Shown: positions 8,751 to 17,157 of the stretch, in pieces
Numbering within the stretch: the stretch's first letter is position 1
Layout of the letters: the number at the start of each line of letters is the position of its first letter
From: Mesorhizobium japonicum MAFF 303099
GTDB taxonomy: Bacteria > Pseudomonadota > Alphaproteobacteria > Rhizobiales > Rhizobiaceae
Length of the DNA stretch: 64,000 nucleotides
NCBI RefSeq assembly: GCF_000009625.1
Contig: NC_002678.2
Location: forward strand, 992,001 to 1,056,000
Direction: 5' to 3'
The notes under the pieces: generated by a model
Told to the model about the DNA's origin: nothing
Database searches by the model: none
What the model saw: only the letters and a program-made list of their open reading frames with translations
Made by a program: the position numbers and the translations under genes

Positions 8751-9616
8751 CCCTGCACATCGACATCCCTGAAGAGACGTTGAGTGGCATTCTGGCCAAG
8801 GCGTTCCGGAACACGGCTTTCGTCACCGGCTTCGTCATCACCGTGCTGATCCTGGCGATGGCTCTCGTGTCCTATCCCTGGACGCCCTACGATGTGACGA
8901 AGCTGGTCATAGCCGACAAGACGCAAGGCCCCTCGCTGGCACATTGGTTCGGGACCGACCATTTCGGCCGCGACATCCTGTCGATGATCATGGTCGGCGC
9001 CCGCAATTCGATCGCCGTGGCGCTGGTCGCGGTCGGCATCGGCATGGGCGTCGGCGTGCCGCTCGGCGCTTTTGCGGCCGCGCGCGGCGGCCTCGTCGAC
9101 GAGGCGCTGATGCGCGTCAACGACCTCGTCTTTGCTTTCCCCGCGCTGCTGTCGGCCATCATGATTACCGCCATCTTCGGGCCGGGCGCCGTCAACGCCA
9201 TCATCGCCATCGGCATCTTCAACATCCCGGTCTTTGCCCGCGTCGCCCGCGCCGGAGCGCTGGCCATCTGGCCGCGCGAATTCATCCTGGCCGCGCGCGC
9301 CGCAGGAAAAAGCAGCACGCAGATATCGATCGAACATGTGCTGCCCAACATCGCAACGCTGCTCCTGGTGCAAGGCACCATACAGTTCGCGCTGGGCATC
9401 CTCGCCGAAGCCGGGCTTTCCTATCTCGGCCTCGGCGCGCAGCCGCCAATGCCGAGTTGGGGCCGCATGCTGTTCGACGCACAGACGCGCATGGTGGTGG
9501 CGCCATGGATGGCGATCTTTCCCGGCATGGCGATCGTCATCACCGTGCTCGGGCTCAATCTCCTGGGCGACGGCATCGCCGACATTCTCGACCCGAAATC
9601 GCGGCGGCAGCGATGA
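8747..9616 (+). CDS. ABC importer permease, DppC/OppC type
   Basis: The 289-aa inner-membrane protein is the second channel subunit. It has an N-terminal helix, the conserved HWFGTDHFGRDILSM motif typical of DppC/OppC proteins, and an EAA loop (REFILAARAAGKSSTQISIEHVLPN) for ATPase contact. The C-terminal AEAGLSYLGLGAQPPMPSWGRML is a strong family signature. It overlaps the upstream permease by 4 bp and the downstream ATPase gene by 4 bp, so the three genes are translationally coupled. Confidence 0.92.
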   Translation: MTLHIDIPEETLSGILAKAFRNTAFVTGFVITVLILAMALVSYPWTPYDVTKLVIADKTQGPSLAHWFGTDHFGRDILSMIMVGARNSIAVALVAVGIGMGVGVPLGAFAAARGGLVDEALMRVNDLVFAFPALLSAIMITAIFGPGAVNAIIAIGIFNIPVFARVARAGALAIWPREFILAARAAGKSSTQISIEHVLPNIATLLLVQGTIQFALGILAEAGLSYLGLGAQPPMPSWGRMLFDAQTRMVVAPWMAIFPGMAIVITVLGLNLLGDGIADILDPKSRRQR

Positions 9617-11235
9617 GCTTGCTGGAAATCGACAACCTGTCGCTGACCATCGGCGACACGCAGATCCTGAAGGACATGGAACTCTCCGTCGCGCCCGGCG
9701 AGGTGATGGGGCTGGTCGGCGAATCCGGCTCCGGCAAGTCGATGACGGCGCTGACGGTGATGCAGCTTCTGCCGCATGCCGCACGCGCCAGCGGGCGCGT
9801 CACCTTCGACGGCATCGACATCCTCGCGGCAACCGAAGACCAGATGTGCGCTCTGCGCGGCGACGACATCGGTATGGTGTTCCAGGAGCCGATGACGGCC
9901 CTCAATCCAGTCAAGACCATCGGCGAACAGGTCGCCGAAGGCATACGCTGGCACACCAAGGTCACACGTGCCGCGGCTGAAGAGCGGGCGCGAAAAATGC
10001 TCGACCGCGTTGGCCTGCCCGCGGCAAAATTCCCGCTGTCGCGCTATCCGCACGAACTGTCGGGCGGCCAGCGCCAGCGCGTCGTCATCGCCATCGCCTG
10101 CGCGCTGAAGCCGAAGCTTTTGATTGCCGACGAGCCGACGACGGCGCTCGACGTGGTGCTGCAGGCGCAGATCCTAGACCTCCTGCGCGACCTCGTCGCG
10201 GAGAGCCGCATGGGGCTGCTCCTGATCTCGCACGATCTCGCCGTGGTGACCGAGATGGCCGATCGCATCACCATCCTGCGCCGCGGCGAGGTGATGGAGG
10301 CCGGCGACACCGCCCGCACGCTGTCCGAGCAGCTCCATCCCTATACGCGCCAGCTGGCGCAGGCCTCGATGCATGTGCCGGCACGCGCCAGGCCGCATGA
10401 TGCAAGTCAGGGCAAGCCCCTGATCCAGGTCGAAGGCGTGACCCGCGACTATCCCGGGCGGCACACCTCCCTGTTCAAACGGGCAGCCCCTATCCGCGCC
10501 GTCGACGATGTGTCGCTGTCGATGCAGCCGGGCCAGTCGGTGGCGCTGGTCGGCCGCTCCGGCTGCGGCAAGTCAACGCTCGCCCGCATGATCCTGGCGC
10601 TGGACAAGCCGAGTTCGGGCACGATCCGGTTTCGCGGCGAGACCATTACCGGCAAGAGCGAAGCCGAATTGAAGCCCGCCCGGCGCGACATGCAGGTTGT
10701 GTTCCAAGATCCCTACGGCTCCTTCGATCCGCGCCAGAAGGTCGAAAAGCTGGTCGCCGAGCCCTTGCACGTGCTGGACAAGAAGCCGACGCGAGCCGAG
10801 CGCCTCGAGATGGTGGCGCACGCACTGCACGAGGTCGGCCTCGACCAGCGCGACATGGACAAATACCCGCACGAATTTTCGGGCGGCCAACGCCAGCGCC
10901 TGTCGATCGCCCGCGCCATCATCACCCGCCCGAAACTGGTTGTCGCCGACGAGCCGGTCTCGGCGCTCGATGTCTCAATCCGAGCGCAAATCCTCGACCT
11001 GTTCGCCGCGCTCAACCAGAAGCTCGGCATCGCCTATCTCTTCATCACCCATGATCTGACCGTTGCGCGGGCCATCACGGACGAGGTGCTGGTCATGCAT
11101 GACGGCAGGATCGTCGAGCGCGGCAAGACGAGCGAAGTGCTCGATCATCCGCAATCCGAGGCCGCCAGGGCGCTGGTCGCCGCGGCCCCGGACCTGCACC
11201 GGGCAATTGCTCGGCGGATGCAAGAGCAAGGGTGA
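9613..11235 (+). CDS. Fused double ATPase of the peptide-type ABC importer (DppD-DppF fusion)
   Basis: The 540-aa cytoplasmic protein carries two complete ATP-binding domains. Domain one has Walker A GESGSGKS (about residues 37-44), signature LSGGQRQR and Walker B LLIADEPT. Domain two begins near residue 275 with Walker A GRSGCGKS, signature FSGGQRQR and Walker B LVVADEPV. Family-typical Q-loops (VFQEPMTALNP and VFQDPYGSFDP) and switch histidines (ISHDL and ITHDL) are present, so both sites look competent. In many importers of this family the two ATPases are separate proteins. The ATG at 9613 overlaps the permease stop; the frame stays open far upstream, but that extension lies over the permease gene and is spurious. 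Confidence 0.92.
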   Translation: MSLLEIDNLSLTIGDTQILKDMELSVAPGEVMGLVGESGSGKSMTALTVMQLLPHAARASGRVTFDGIDILAATEDQMCALRGDDIGMVFQEPMTALNPVKTIGEQVAEGIRWHTKVTRAAAEERARKMLDRVGLPAAKFPLSRYPHELSGGQRQRVVIAIACALKPKLLIADEPTTALDVVLQAQILDLLRDLVAESRMGLLLISHDLAVVTEMADRITILRRGEVMEAGDTARTLSEQLHPYTRQLAQASMHVPARARPHDASQGKPLIQVEGVTRDYPGRHTSLFKRAAPIRAVDDVSLSMQPGQSVALVGRSGCGKSTLARMILALDKPSSGTIRFRGETITGKSEAELKPARRDMQVVFQDPYGSFDPRQKVEKLVAEPLHVLDKKPTRAERLEMVAHALHEVGLDQRDMDKYPHEFSGGQRQRLSIARAIITRPKLVVADEPVSALDVSIRAQILDLFAALNQKLGIAYLFITHDLTVARAITDEVLVMHDGRIVERGKTSEVLDHPQSEAARALVAAAPDLHRAIARRMQEQG

Positions 11236-11248
11236 GCGGGGAAAGAAC

Positions 11249-11680
11249 CTATTCTTCCGGCTTCACGACGTCGACCGGGCTGATGTCGAGCAGGTCGAGT
11301 GTGCGGCGCAAGAGGCGCACCTCGCTCTCGGCCAGTTGCGAATCCGCCTTGGCGATCTCGGCCATATGCTGGGCCAATTGCTTGCGCCGTTCGACGTCGA
11401 GATCGCGAAACAGCGCGATCGCCTGCGAGCCATTGGTCTCGTAGCCGAACTCGTTGAGATATTCGATGACGGCGTCGATGCTGGTTTCCTGGATGCCGAA
11501 GGCGTCCTTGCAGATGCGCCGGAAGGCAACCATCTCGCTCTCGCTGACCGTTCCGTCGGCCAGGATCATGCGGAAAAGCATCAGAAGCTCCGCCGACAGG
11601 ACGGGATCGTCGGCGACCTTGCGCACGCCCGGGTCGCCGTCGAAGATGGAGCGTATCTGGTCCAGCAATGCGAATGCCAT
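11249..11680 (-). CDS. TerB-like (tellurite resistance TerB / DjlA-type) helical protein
   Basis: The 143-aa protein starts MAFALLDQIRSIFDG and matches the TerB fold: an all-helical domain with DDPVLSAELLMLFRMILADGTVSESEM, in which the acidic pocket residues are recognisable, and a second half KADSQLAESEVRLLRRTLDLLDI. TerB-like domains occur in membrane and metal-stress contexts; no specific role is established for this short stand-alone form. The start at 11680 is preceded by GGAAAGAGG. A longer frame from 11731 would run through the palindromic repeat upstream and is rejected. Confidence 0.72.
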   Translation of the reverse strand: MAFALLDQIRSIFDGDPGVRKVADDPVLSAELLMLFRMILADGTVSESEMVAFRRICKDAFGIQETSIDAVIEYLNEFGYETNGSQAIALFRDLDVERRKQLAQHMAEIAKADSQLAESEVRLLRRTLDLLDISPVDVVKPEE

Positions 11681-11705
11681 CAGGGCCTCTTTCCGGGTTA
11701 ACCAA

Positions 11706-11752
11706 ATCCATGCGCAATGCGCTTGGATCATCCAAGCGCGATGCGCTTGGAT
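11706..11752. repeat. Two tandem 23-bp palindromes
   Basis: 11706-11728 is ATCCATGCGC-AAT-GCGCTTGGAT (one mismatch) and 11730-11752 is ATCCAAGCGC-GAT-GCGCTTGGAT (perfect arms of 10 bp). They sit 24 bp apart between the divergent TerB-like and TauE genes, so they could be a double operator or a small repeat element. Confidence 0.75.
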
Positions 11753-11839
11753 AGAGGTAGCGCGGAATCGGCCTTGCGCAAACAGGGCTGTCGTGGTCGA
11801 ACGCCGTTATCCCGCCGACCGGACGTCTCCGCACATCAG

Positions 11840-12625
11840 ATGATCGACCTCACCGCCCAGACAATCGTCATGCTCGCTTTCGCCGGCTTTGCGGCGGGCT
11901 TTGTCGATTCGATTGCCGGCGGCGGTGGACTGATCACCATTCCGGCACTTTTGCTTGCCGGCTTCTCTCCGGTCGAAGCGCTTGGAACCAACAAGCTGCA
12001 AGGCATGTTCGGCTCCGGCTCGGCGACCATCCACTACGCCTCCAAGGGCCATGTCGACCTGCGCCGGCAGTTGCCGTCGGCGCTGCTGGCGGCTGCGGGC
12101 GGTGTCGTTGGCGCTTTGCTGGCCACCATCGTTCCGGGCGATCTCCTGCGCGCCCTGCTGCCGCTGGTGCTGATCGCCATCGCACTCTATTTCGCGCTCA
12201 AGCCCAACATGAACGATATCGACAGGGCCGAGCGCCTGTCGCCCTTCCTGTTCGGGCTGACCCTGGTGCCGGCAATCGGCTTCTATGACGGCCTTTTCGG
12301 CCCCGGCGCCGGCTCCTTCTACATGCTGGCCTTCGTCGCCCTTGCCGGCTACGGCGTGCTCAAGGCGACGGCGCACACCAAGCTGCTCAACTTCGCCTCC
12401 AACATCGGCGGCTTCATCGTCTTTGCTGCAGTCGGTGTCATCTCCTGGAAGATCGGCCTGATGATGGGCGTTGCCCAGTTCCTCGGTGCCCGCGTCGGCG
12501 CGAGCCTCGCCATGCGCATCGGCGCCAGACTGATCAAGCCGCTGCTGGTGATCGTCTGCCTGGCGCTGGCGGTGAAGCTGCTGGCCGACCCGGCCAACCC
12601 GCTGCGTGTCATGATTGGTGTGTGA
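11840..12625 (+). CDS. TauE/SafE family membrane permease
   Basis: The 261-aa protein has about eight hydrophobic helices and the signatures of the TauE/SafE (DUF81) family. AGFVDSIAGGGGLITIPALLLAG near the N-terminus is followed by ALGTNKLQGMFGS, and the internal duplication appears as GFYDGLFGPGAGSFYMLAFV and ATAHTKLLNFASN. Family members are proposed exporters or importers of sulfite, sulfoacetate and other organic anions; the substrate here is unknown. The ATG at 11840 begins right where family homology starts; the frame upstream (from 11717) runs through the palindromic repeat and is not used. Confidence 0.88.
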   Translation: MIDLTAQTIVMLAFAGFAAGFVDSIAGGGGLITIPALLLAGFSPVEALGTNKLQGMFGSGSATIHYASKGHVDLRRQLPSALLAAAGGVVGALLATIVPGDLLRALLPLVLIAIALYFALKPNMNDIDRAERLSPFLFGLTLVPAIGFYDGLFGPGAGSFYMLAFVALAGYGVLKATAHTKLLNFASNIGGFIVFAAVGVISWKIGLMMGVAQFLGARVGASLAMRIGARLIKPLLVIVCLALAVKLLADPANPLRVMIGV

Positions 12626-12676
12626 TCACGCGCCTGTTACTATGGCGCTGTTCGAATCATGTTGGAGGAGCCACGC

Positions 12677-12847
12677 ATGAATCTCAGCGCGCCTACCCAG
12701 ATCGTTTTCATCATTTCCCTGGTCATCGCCATCATCGGCATTCTTGCCGCGCTTGGCGTTCTCGCCTTCATCCCGCTTGCATCGGTGTGGATCGTTCTCA
12801 TTGCCTATATCGTGCTCGCCGCCGGCTGCCTGATGCGCGGCGCCTGA
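12677..12847 (+). CDS. Small hydrophobic membrane protein, function unknown
   Basis: The 56-aa protein (MNLSAPTQIVFIISLVIAIIG...) is almost entirely two predicted transmembrane helices with a short polar start. A strong GGAGGAG ribosome site lies 8-14 bases before the ATG, and a clear intrinsic terminator follows, so it is probably a real small gene. Such short two-helix proteins are common in rhizobia and no function can be assigned. Confidence 0.7.
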   Translation: MNLSAPTQIVFIISLVIAIIGILAALGVLAFIPLASVWIVLIAYIVLAAGCLMRGA

Positions 12848-12872
12848 CAGATTTCCCTTGAAGTGGGGACAC

Positions 12873-12903
12873 AAAGCGCCCGGCCAAAAGCCGGGCGCTT
12901 TTG
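12873..12903 (+). terminator. Rho-independent terminator after the small membrane protein gene
   Basis: Arms AAAGCGCCCGGC and GCCGGGCGCTTT enclose a short loop, with T residues after the stem. It ends the plus-strand transcript of the small membrane protein (and perhaps TauE) before the AraC regulator gene. Confidence 0.9.
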
Positions 12904-12949
12904 ATTCCGGCCCTCGGCTGATAGATTTGTCCCGGCGGAAGGATGGCCG

Positions 12950-13780
12950 ATGCCGATCGAGATGCAGCGCCGGAAGGAACAGGACCGCTCCATCGCGGGG
13001 CGCTTCGAGATGCGCCGGCGCCTTCCCGATCCTGCGCTTGACGGCATTGTGTCAGACATTTGCGGTTATCGCGAAACCGCGGCAGGCCATTTCCGCAATG
13101 TCGAATACGCCTCGCTGACCGTGCCTCTGGTGATCAGTTTCGCCGAGCCCTTTGCCATCGGCCTCGGCAAGGCCCCCGGCGACAATGACCGCTTCGCCAG
13201 TTTCGCAGCCGGGCTTTTTGCCGGACCGGTGATGATCGAATCCTTCGGCTCCGCCTGCTGCGTCCAGATCAACTTCACCCCGCTTGGGGCGCGTCGTTTC
13301 TTCCGTCTGCCGATGAGCGAACTCACCGACAGCATGGTCGTCCTCGACGACGTGCTGGGCGCCGACGGCATGGCGCTGCGCGAACAGCTTGGCAACACGC
13401 CGGACTGGGCGTCGCGTTTCGACCTTGCGGAAGCCTTCGTCACCGCCCGGCTTGTGCGCGCCGCCGAAACGCCACTGCAAATCGCCTGGGCCTATGATCG
13501 CATCGTCGCCTCCGGCGGCCGGGCCCGCATTTCCTCCATCGCCGAAAAACTGGGCTGGAGCCGAAAGCATCTCGCGGGCAGCTTTTCCAATGCGATCGGC
13601 ATTGGCCCGAAAACACTGTCGCGCATCGTCCGCTTCAACCGGGCGCTTGGCCTGTCGCGGCAGCCGACTGCCGACTGGGCCGATATCGCCGCCGATTGCG
13701 GCTATGCCGACCAGGCGCACTTGGTGCGCGAATTCCGCGACCTTGCCGGGGAGACGCCGACGGCGCTCTCGGTCAGGTAA
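12950..13780 (+). CDS. AraC-family transcriptional regulator
   Basis: The 276-aa protein has an N-terminal ligand or oligomerisation region (about 1-165) and a C-terminal pair of helix-turn-helix motifs: ISSIAEKLGWSRKHLAGSFSNAIGIGPKTLSRIVRFNRAL and WADIAADCGYADQAHLVREFRDLAGETPTAL, the classic AraC signature. AAGGA precedes the ATG. The adjacent downstream gene encodes a glyoxalase-fold protein in the same direction with a 72-bp gap, so the regulator may control or be co-transcribed with it. The inducer is unknown. Confidence 0.85.
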   Translation: MPIEMQRRKEQDRSIAGRFEMRRRLPDPALDGIVSDICGYRETAAGHFRNVEYASLTVPLVISFAEPFAIGLGKAPGDNDRFASFAAGLFAGPVMIESFGSACCVQINFTPLGARRFFRLPMSELTDSMVVLDDVLGADGMALREQLGNTPDWASRFDLAEAFVTARLVRAAETPLQIAWAYDRIVASGGRARISSIAEKLGWSRKHLAGSFSNAIGIGPKTLSRIVRFNRALGLSRQPTADWADIAADCGYADQAHLVREFRDLAGETPTALSVR

Positions 13781-13852
13781 CATTTCTTCAAGACGCTGGA
13801 GCGGCCTTCGAACAGAGTGGGTTATCGACCAACCCAGATCAAGGAGGTTCCC

Positions 13853-14266
13853 ATGCCCACCGAAGCCCCGCGTCTCTACCCTGCCCTACGCTACAAGAAC
13901 GCGGCAAAAATGATCGACTGGCTCTGCGAAGCCTTCGGCTTCAGCGTCCGCGCCCGCTATGGCGAAGGCGATGTCGTGCACCATGCAGAACTGGTCTTCG
14001 GCGCCTCGATGATCATGCTGGGCAGCGCGCGCGATGACGACTACGGCAAGATGGTCGGCGAACCCGGCACCGGCGGCGGCAAGTCGATCTATATCGCCGT
14101 CGACGACGCCGATGCCGCCTATGCCAGGGCCAGGAAAGCCGGCGCCACGATCATCCAGGAACTGACCGACCGCGACTATGGCAGCCGCGAATTCATCTGC
14201 CGCGATCCGGAAGGCAGCGTCTGGTCGTTCGGCACCTATTGGCCGAAGGCAGGCGAGAAGCGGTGA
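13853..14266 (+). CDS. VOC (glyoxalase/bleomycin resistance) superfamily protein
   Basis: The 137-aa protein has the paired beta-alpha-beta-beta-beta layout of the VOC fold: RLYPALRYKNAAKMIDWLCEAFGF, then HHAELVFGASMIMLGSA, SIYIAVDDADAAYARARKAGATI and EFICRDPEGSVWSFGTYWP. The family covers glyoxalases, dioxygenases and antibiotic-binding proteins; this subtype is often labelled PhnB-like. AAGGAGG lies just before the ATG at 13853, which fixes the start. It lies behind the AraC regulator. The substrate is not known. Confidence 0.82.
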   Translation: MPTEAPRLYPALRYKNAAKMIDWLCEAFGFSVRARYGEGDVVHHAELVFGASMIMLGSARDDDYGKMVGEPGTGGGKSIYIAVDDADAAYARARKAGATIIQELTDRDYGSREFICRDPEGSVWSFGTYWPKAGEKR

Positions 14267-14334
14267 GCTGGCCTGGCAGATGTCTCGGCCCCGAGCTACG
14301 GCAGCGATCCACGCCGAGAGATGAGACGATAGAC

Positions 14335-14799
14335 CTACTCGGCGTGGCGTTTCTCCCGCACATACGTCACTTCGTGAACGATCTCGCGCCCGTCGAACGG
14401 GTTTTGGGAGGGAGGAGACGTGTAAGACAACGTATGTTCGTCGACATTGCAGAACCGCACCTGCTCAGTGCCGCTCCATGCTTCGTTCCAACTCATGTCG
14501 ACGTGATGGACGACCCGATCCGGCTCAACCGTATAGCCGCCCGAATAGGCGAACATCGATTCGAACAGGGCAATCTTCTCTTCGTCGGATGGCGGCAGCC
14601 GCCCAGGCCGTCTGCGATTGTTCCTAAGGATGAAAAATATGACGCGCTCGGGGGTATAGATGACGATGCCCTGAGGATTCTGGCCTAACGCCTCTCGCCG
14701 CTCCCCGGTAGCGACGTCTCTCGTCATCCAAGAAGTCATCCTCCAGCTTCCAAGAAGGAGATCGCGGCTTAGCGGTTTAACCGGCGCATCTTGAGCCAT
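14335..14799 (-). CDS. Lipocalin-like domain protein
   Basis: The 154-aa protein opens with LLLGSWRMTSWMTRDVATGERREALGQNPQGIVIYTPERVIFFIL, the opening of the lipocalin-like family (Lipocalin_5) found in many bacteria, and continues with SGGYTVEPDRVVHHVDMSWNEAW. It has no signal peptide, so it is probably cytoplasmic; function is unknown and may be binding of a small hydrophobic molecule. GGAGG six bases before the ATG at 14799 supports this start over a longer frame from 14922, whose extra N-terminus is arginine-rich and unlike the family. Confidence 0.68.
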   Translation of the reverse strand: MAQDAPVKPLSRDLLLGSWRMTSWMTRDVATGERREALGQNPQGIVIYTPERVIFFILRNNRRRPGRLPPSDEEKIALFESMFAYSGGYTVEPDRVVHHVDMSWNEAWSGTEQVRFCNVDEHTLSYTSPPSQNPFDGREIVHEVTYVREKRHAE

Positions 14800-14925
14800 T
14801 GCATGCCTCCAATATCTCTGGTTTGGCGAACTCCATCTCCCCTGCGCGGCCTGCCTTCGGCGCAGTTGCGTCCATCTTCTCGCAAAAACCGTCGATCGAC
14901 CAGCGAGTTTGAACCTCGGCACGCC

Positions 14926-16401
14926 TTAGCGCGCCAGGCCGAAAAGCGCGTCACAGTCGAGGTGGCCCTCCAACTCGGCCGCGACGTCGTCCAGCGCCCG
15001 CTCGACTTCGACGCGATAGTCGATGCCGCCGCCCTTGATGCCAAGGCTTTCGAGGAATTTTCCGCGAAAGGCGTCGGCGCCGAACAGGCCGTGCATATAG
15101 GTGCCGATCACCTTGCCATCGGCGGAGATCGCACCGTCCGCAACGCCATTGATGATCGCCGACGGCCGCATCGTGTCCGGGCCGGTGGTGCGGCCGAGAT
15201 GGATTTCGTAGCCTTCGAGGGGCAGGTCGAATTGCACCGAGCGGGCGCTGACATTGCGCACCGTCTTCTCCGGCTCCATCATCGTTTCGATATCGAGCAG
15301 GCCAAGCCCTTCGGCCTCGGTGACGCTGCCTTCGATCCCGTCGGGATCGCGCACCCTGCGGCCAAGCATCTGAAACCCACCGCAAATGCCGACGACATGG
15401 CCGCCGCGCTTGCGATGTGTGGCAAGATCCCTGTCCCAGCCATTCTCGCGGAATCTTATGAGATCGCCGATCGTCGATTTGGAGCCGGGAATGACCACCA
15501 GCCCGGCATCTGATGGCAGCGGCTTTCCCGGCGGCACGAACACCACCTCGACCTGCGGTTCGGCCTTGAGCGGATCTAGATCGTCGAAATTGGCGATGCG
15601 GCCGAGCACCGGCACCGCCACCTTCAGCGCCCGCGCCTCGCCGGATGCCAGTCGCTCCAGCACCACCGAATCCTCCGAAGGCAGCCGCGCCGCCGCCTTC
15701 AGCCACGGCACGACGCCAAAGCAGCGCCAGCCGGTGAATTTCTCGATCGCCTTGAGGCCGTCATCGAAAAGCGAAACATCGCCGCGGAACTTGTTGATGA
15801 GGTAGCCGACGATCATGCGCCGGTCCTCTTCCGGCAGGATCAGATGCGTGCCCGCGACCGAGGCGATGACACCGCCCCGGTCGATGTCGCCAACCAGCAC
15901 CACCGGCACATCTGCACGCGTGGCAAAGCCCATATTGGCAATGTCTCGGCTGCGCAAATTGATCTCGGCCGGCGAGCCGGCGCCCTCGACGATGACCAGA
16001 TCGGCGCCCTCGCCGACTTTCGCCCAGGAGTCGAGCACGGCGTCCATCAACCGACCCTTCAGCGCCTGGTAATCGCGCGCGCGCGCCTCGCCGAACACCT
16101 TGCCTTGCACGATGACCTGCGCGCCGACATCGCTCTGCGGCTTGAGCAGCACCGGGTTCATGTGAACCGACGGCGCAACGCCGCAAGCGATCGCCTGCAG
16201 CCACTGCGCGCGGCCGATCTCGCCGCCGCCATGGTTGTTGTCGCCCGGAATGTCGGCGACCGCGGCGTTGTTCGACATGTTCTGCGGCTTGAACGGCCGC
16301 ACCTTGAGCCCGCGCTTCTTCGCGGCGCGGCACAGGCCGGCGACCAGCACCGTCTTGCCGACATCCGAACCCGTGCCTTGCAGCATGATCGCCCTGGCCA
16401 T
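14926..16401 (-). CDS. cobQ: Cobyric acid synthase (amidotransferase of adenosylcobalamin synthesis)
   Basis: The 491-aa enzyme amidates side chains b, d, e and g of adenosylcobyrinic acid a,c-diamide using glutamine. The N-terminal ATP-binding domain reads MARAIMLQGTGSDVGKTVLVAGLCR with RPFKPQNMSNN. The C-terminal glutaminase-like domain has the nucleophile in VGICGGFQML and a GTYMHGLF histidine near the end. Length fits the family. Its ATG shares one base with the TGA of the upstream cupin gene, so the two are translationally coupled. Other cobalamin genes are not in this window, but many B12-using enzymes are. I saw no cobalamin riboswitch nearby. Confidence 0.95.
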   Translation of the reverse strand: MARAIMLQGTGSDVGKTVLVAGLCRAAKKRGLKVRPFKPQNMSNNAAVADIPGDNNHGGGEIGRAQWLQAIACGVAPSVHMNPVLLKPQSDVGAQVIVQGKVFGEARARDYQALKGRLMDAVLDSWAKVGEGADLVIVEGAGSPAEINLRSRDIANMGFATRADVPVVLVGDIDRGGVIASVAGTHLILPEEDRRMIVGYLINKFRGDVSLFDDGLKAIEKFTGWRCFGVVPWLKAAARLPSEDSVVLERLASGEARALKVAVPVLGRIANFDDLDPLKAEPQVEVVFVPPGKPLPSDAGLVVIPGSKSTIGDLIRFRENGWDRDLATHRKRGGHVVGICGGFQMLGRRVRDPDGIEGSVTEAEGLGLLDIETMMEPEKTVRNVSARSVQFDLPLEGYEIHLGRTTGPDTMRPSAIINGVADGAISADGKVIGTYMHGLFGADAFRGKFLESLGIKGGGIDYRVEVERALDDVAAELEGHLDCDALFGLAR

Positions 16402-17015
16402 CAGCTTCGGCCCTGCATCGCGGTTCCCGTGATCGTGGATTTCTGCGCCAGCGGCCCGCCGCGCCAGATGTAGAGCGCCAAAAGCGGCTCGTTGCCTGTT
16501 CGCATGGTATGGCTGACATTGGAGGCGTGGTGGACGACCTCGCCGACCTCCCGCACGCGAAAACCACCCTCGCCCATGCGCCATTCCGTGCCGCCCGTCA
16601 GCGGAATGTAGATCTCCTCGGCGACGTGATGATGGTCGGGATAGACTACGTTTGGTCCAAGGATCAGCAGGCCGGCAGCCACTTCGTCATTGGCGAAATG
16701 GCCGCGCGTGCCGAACACTTCCACCCAGCCGTAATTGTCGATGAAGACCTTGCCGAAATCCGCCTCGGTGTAGGTCTGCCCCCAGTGCAATCCGTTGCGA
16801 TGCCCCGCCAGCCATTGCACCAACGGTTTGGCTGCAGGTGGCGCCAGTTCAGAGGCGCGGTCGAGATGGCGCACGCAGCTGATCCCATGCGGCTGCAGCG
16901 CGCGTGCCGGCATGTCCCAGCCGATGCGGGCAACGGCGTCGCGCACCAGGGCGTTGTCCACGCAAGCGAGATAGGCGTGGAATCGCCCAAGCAGTTCATC
17001 GAATTTTGTCGTCAC
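16401..17015 (-). CDS. Cupin protein of the DMSP-lyase (DddL/DddQ-like) family
   Basis: The 204-aa protein is a C-terminal cupin with an N-terminal helical part. Metal-site candidates are H128-H130 in YPDHHHVAEEIYIPLTGG, E134, Y136 and H169 in HHASNVSHTM; the H-x3-E-x-Y arrangement resembles that of DddQ-type lyases, in which a cupin tyrosine acts as base to release dimethylsulfide and acrylate from dimethylsulfoniopropionate (DMSP). LHWGQTYTEADFG and NYGWVEVFGTRGHF also recall that family (PF16867, from memory). Whether it cleaves DMSP or a relative is untested. The stop codon overlaps the cobQ start. A non-lyase cupin with another substrate remains possible. Confidence 0.68.
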   Translation of the reverse strand: MTTKFDELLGRFHAYLACVDNALVRDAVARIGWDMPARALQPHGISCVRHLDRASELAPPAAKPLVQWLAGHRNGLHWGQTYTEADFGKVFIDNYGWVEVFGTRGHFANDEVAAGLLILGPNVVYPDHHHVAEEIYIPLTGGTEWRMGEGGFRVREVGEVVHHASNVSHTMRTGNEPLLALYIWRGGPLAQKSTITGTAMQGRS

Positions 17016-17157
17016 ATCTCGCTCCGGACATGCATTGGTGCACAGCCGCTCCGCAGCGGGTCGGGTTGCGCGGCGGCATCATTGGTCTAGATTGATGCGC
17101 GCGCAAAGCCAAAAACGACAGGCCAGCGGGCTAGCTGGCATATAGGGAGAGAACGCC

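Noticed and set aside
9613..11235. Two separate ATPase genes for the peptide importer
   Set aside because: The frame is continuous through both nucleotide-binding domains with no internal stop, so it is one fused protein.
14402..14922. Longer form of the lipocalin-like protein from 14922
   Set aside because: The extra N-terminus is arginine-rich and unlike the family; GGAGG lies just before the ATG at 14799.
14926..16401. Cobalamin riboswitch controlling cobQ or the methyl genes
   Set aside because: The space before the cupin-cobQ unit and before bmt, the corrinoid and pterin genes lacks a recognisable B12-box-like segment and enough length for the full fold.
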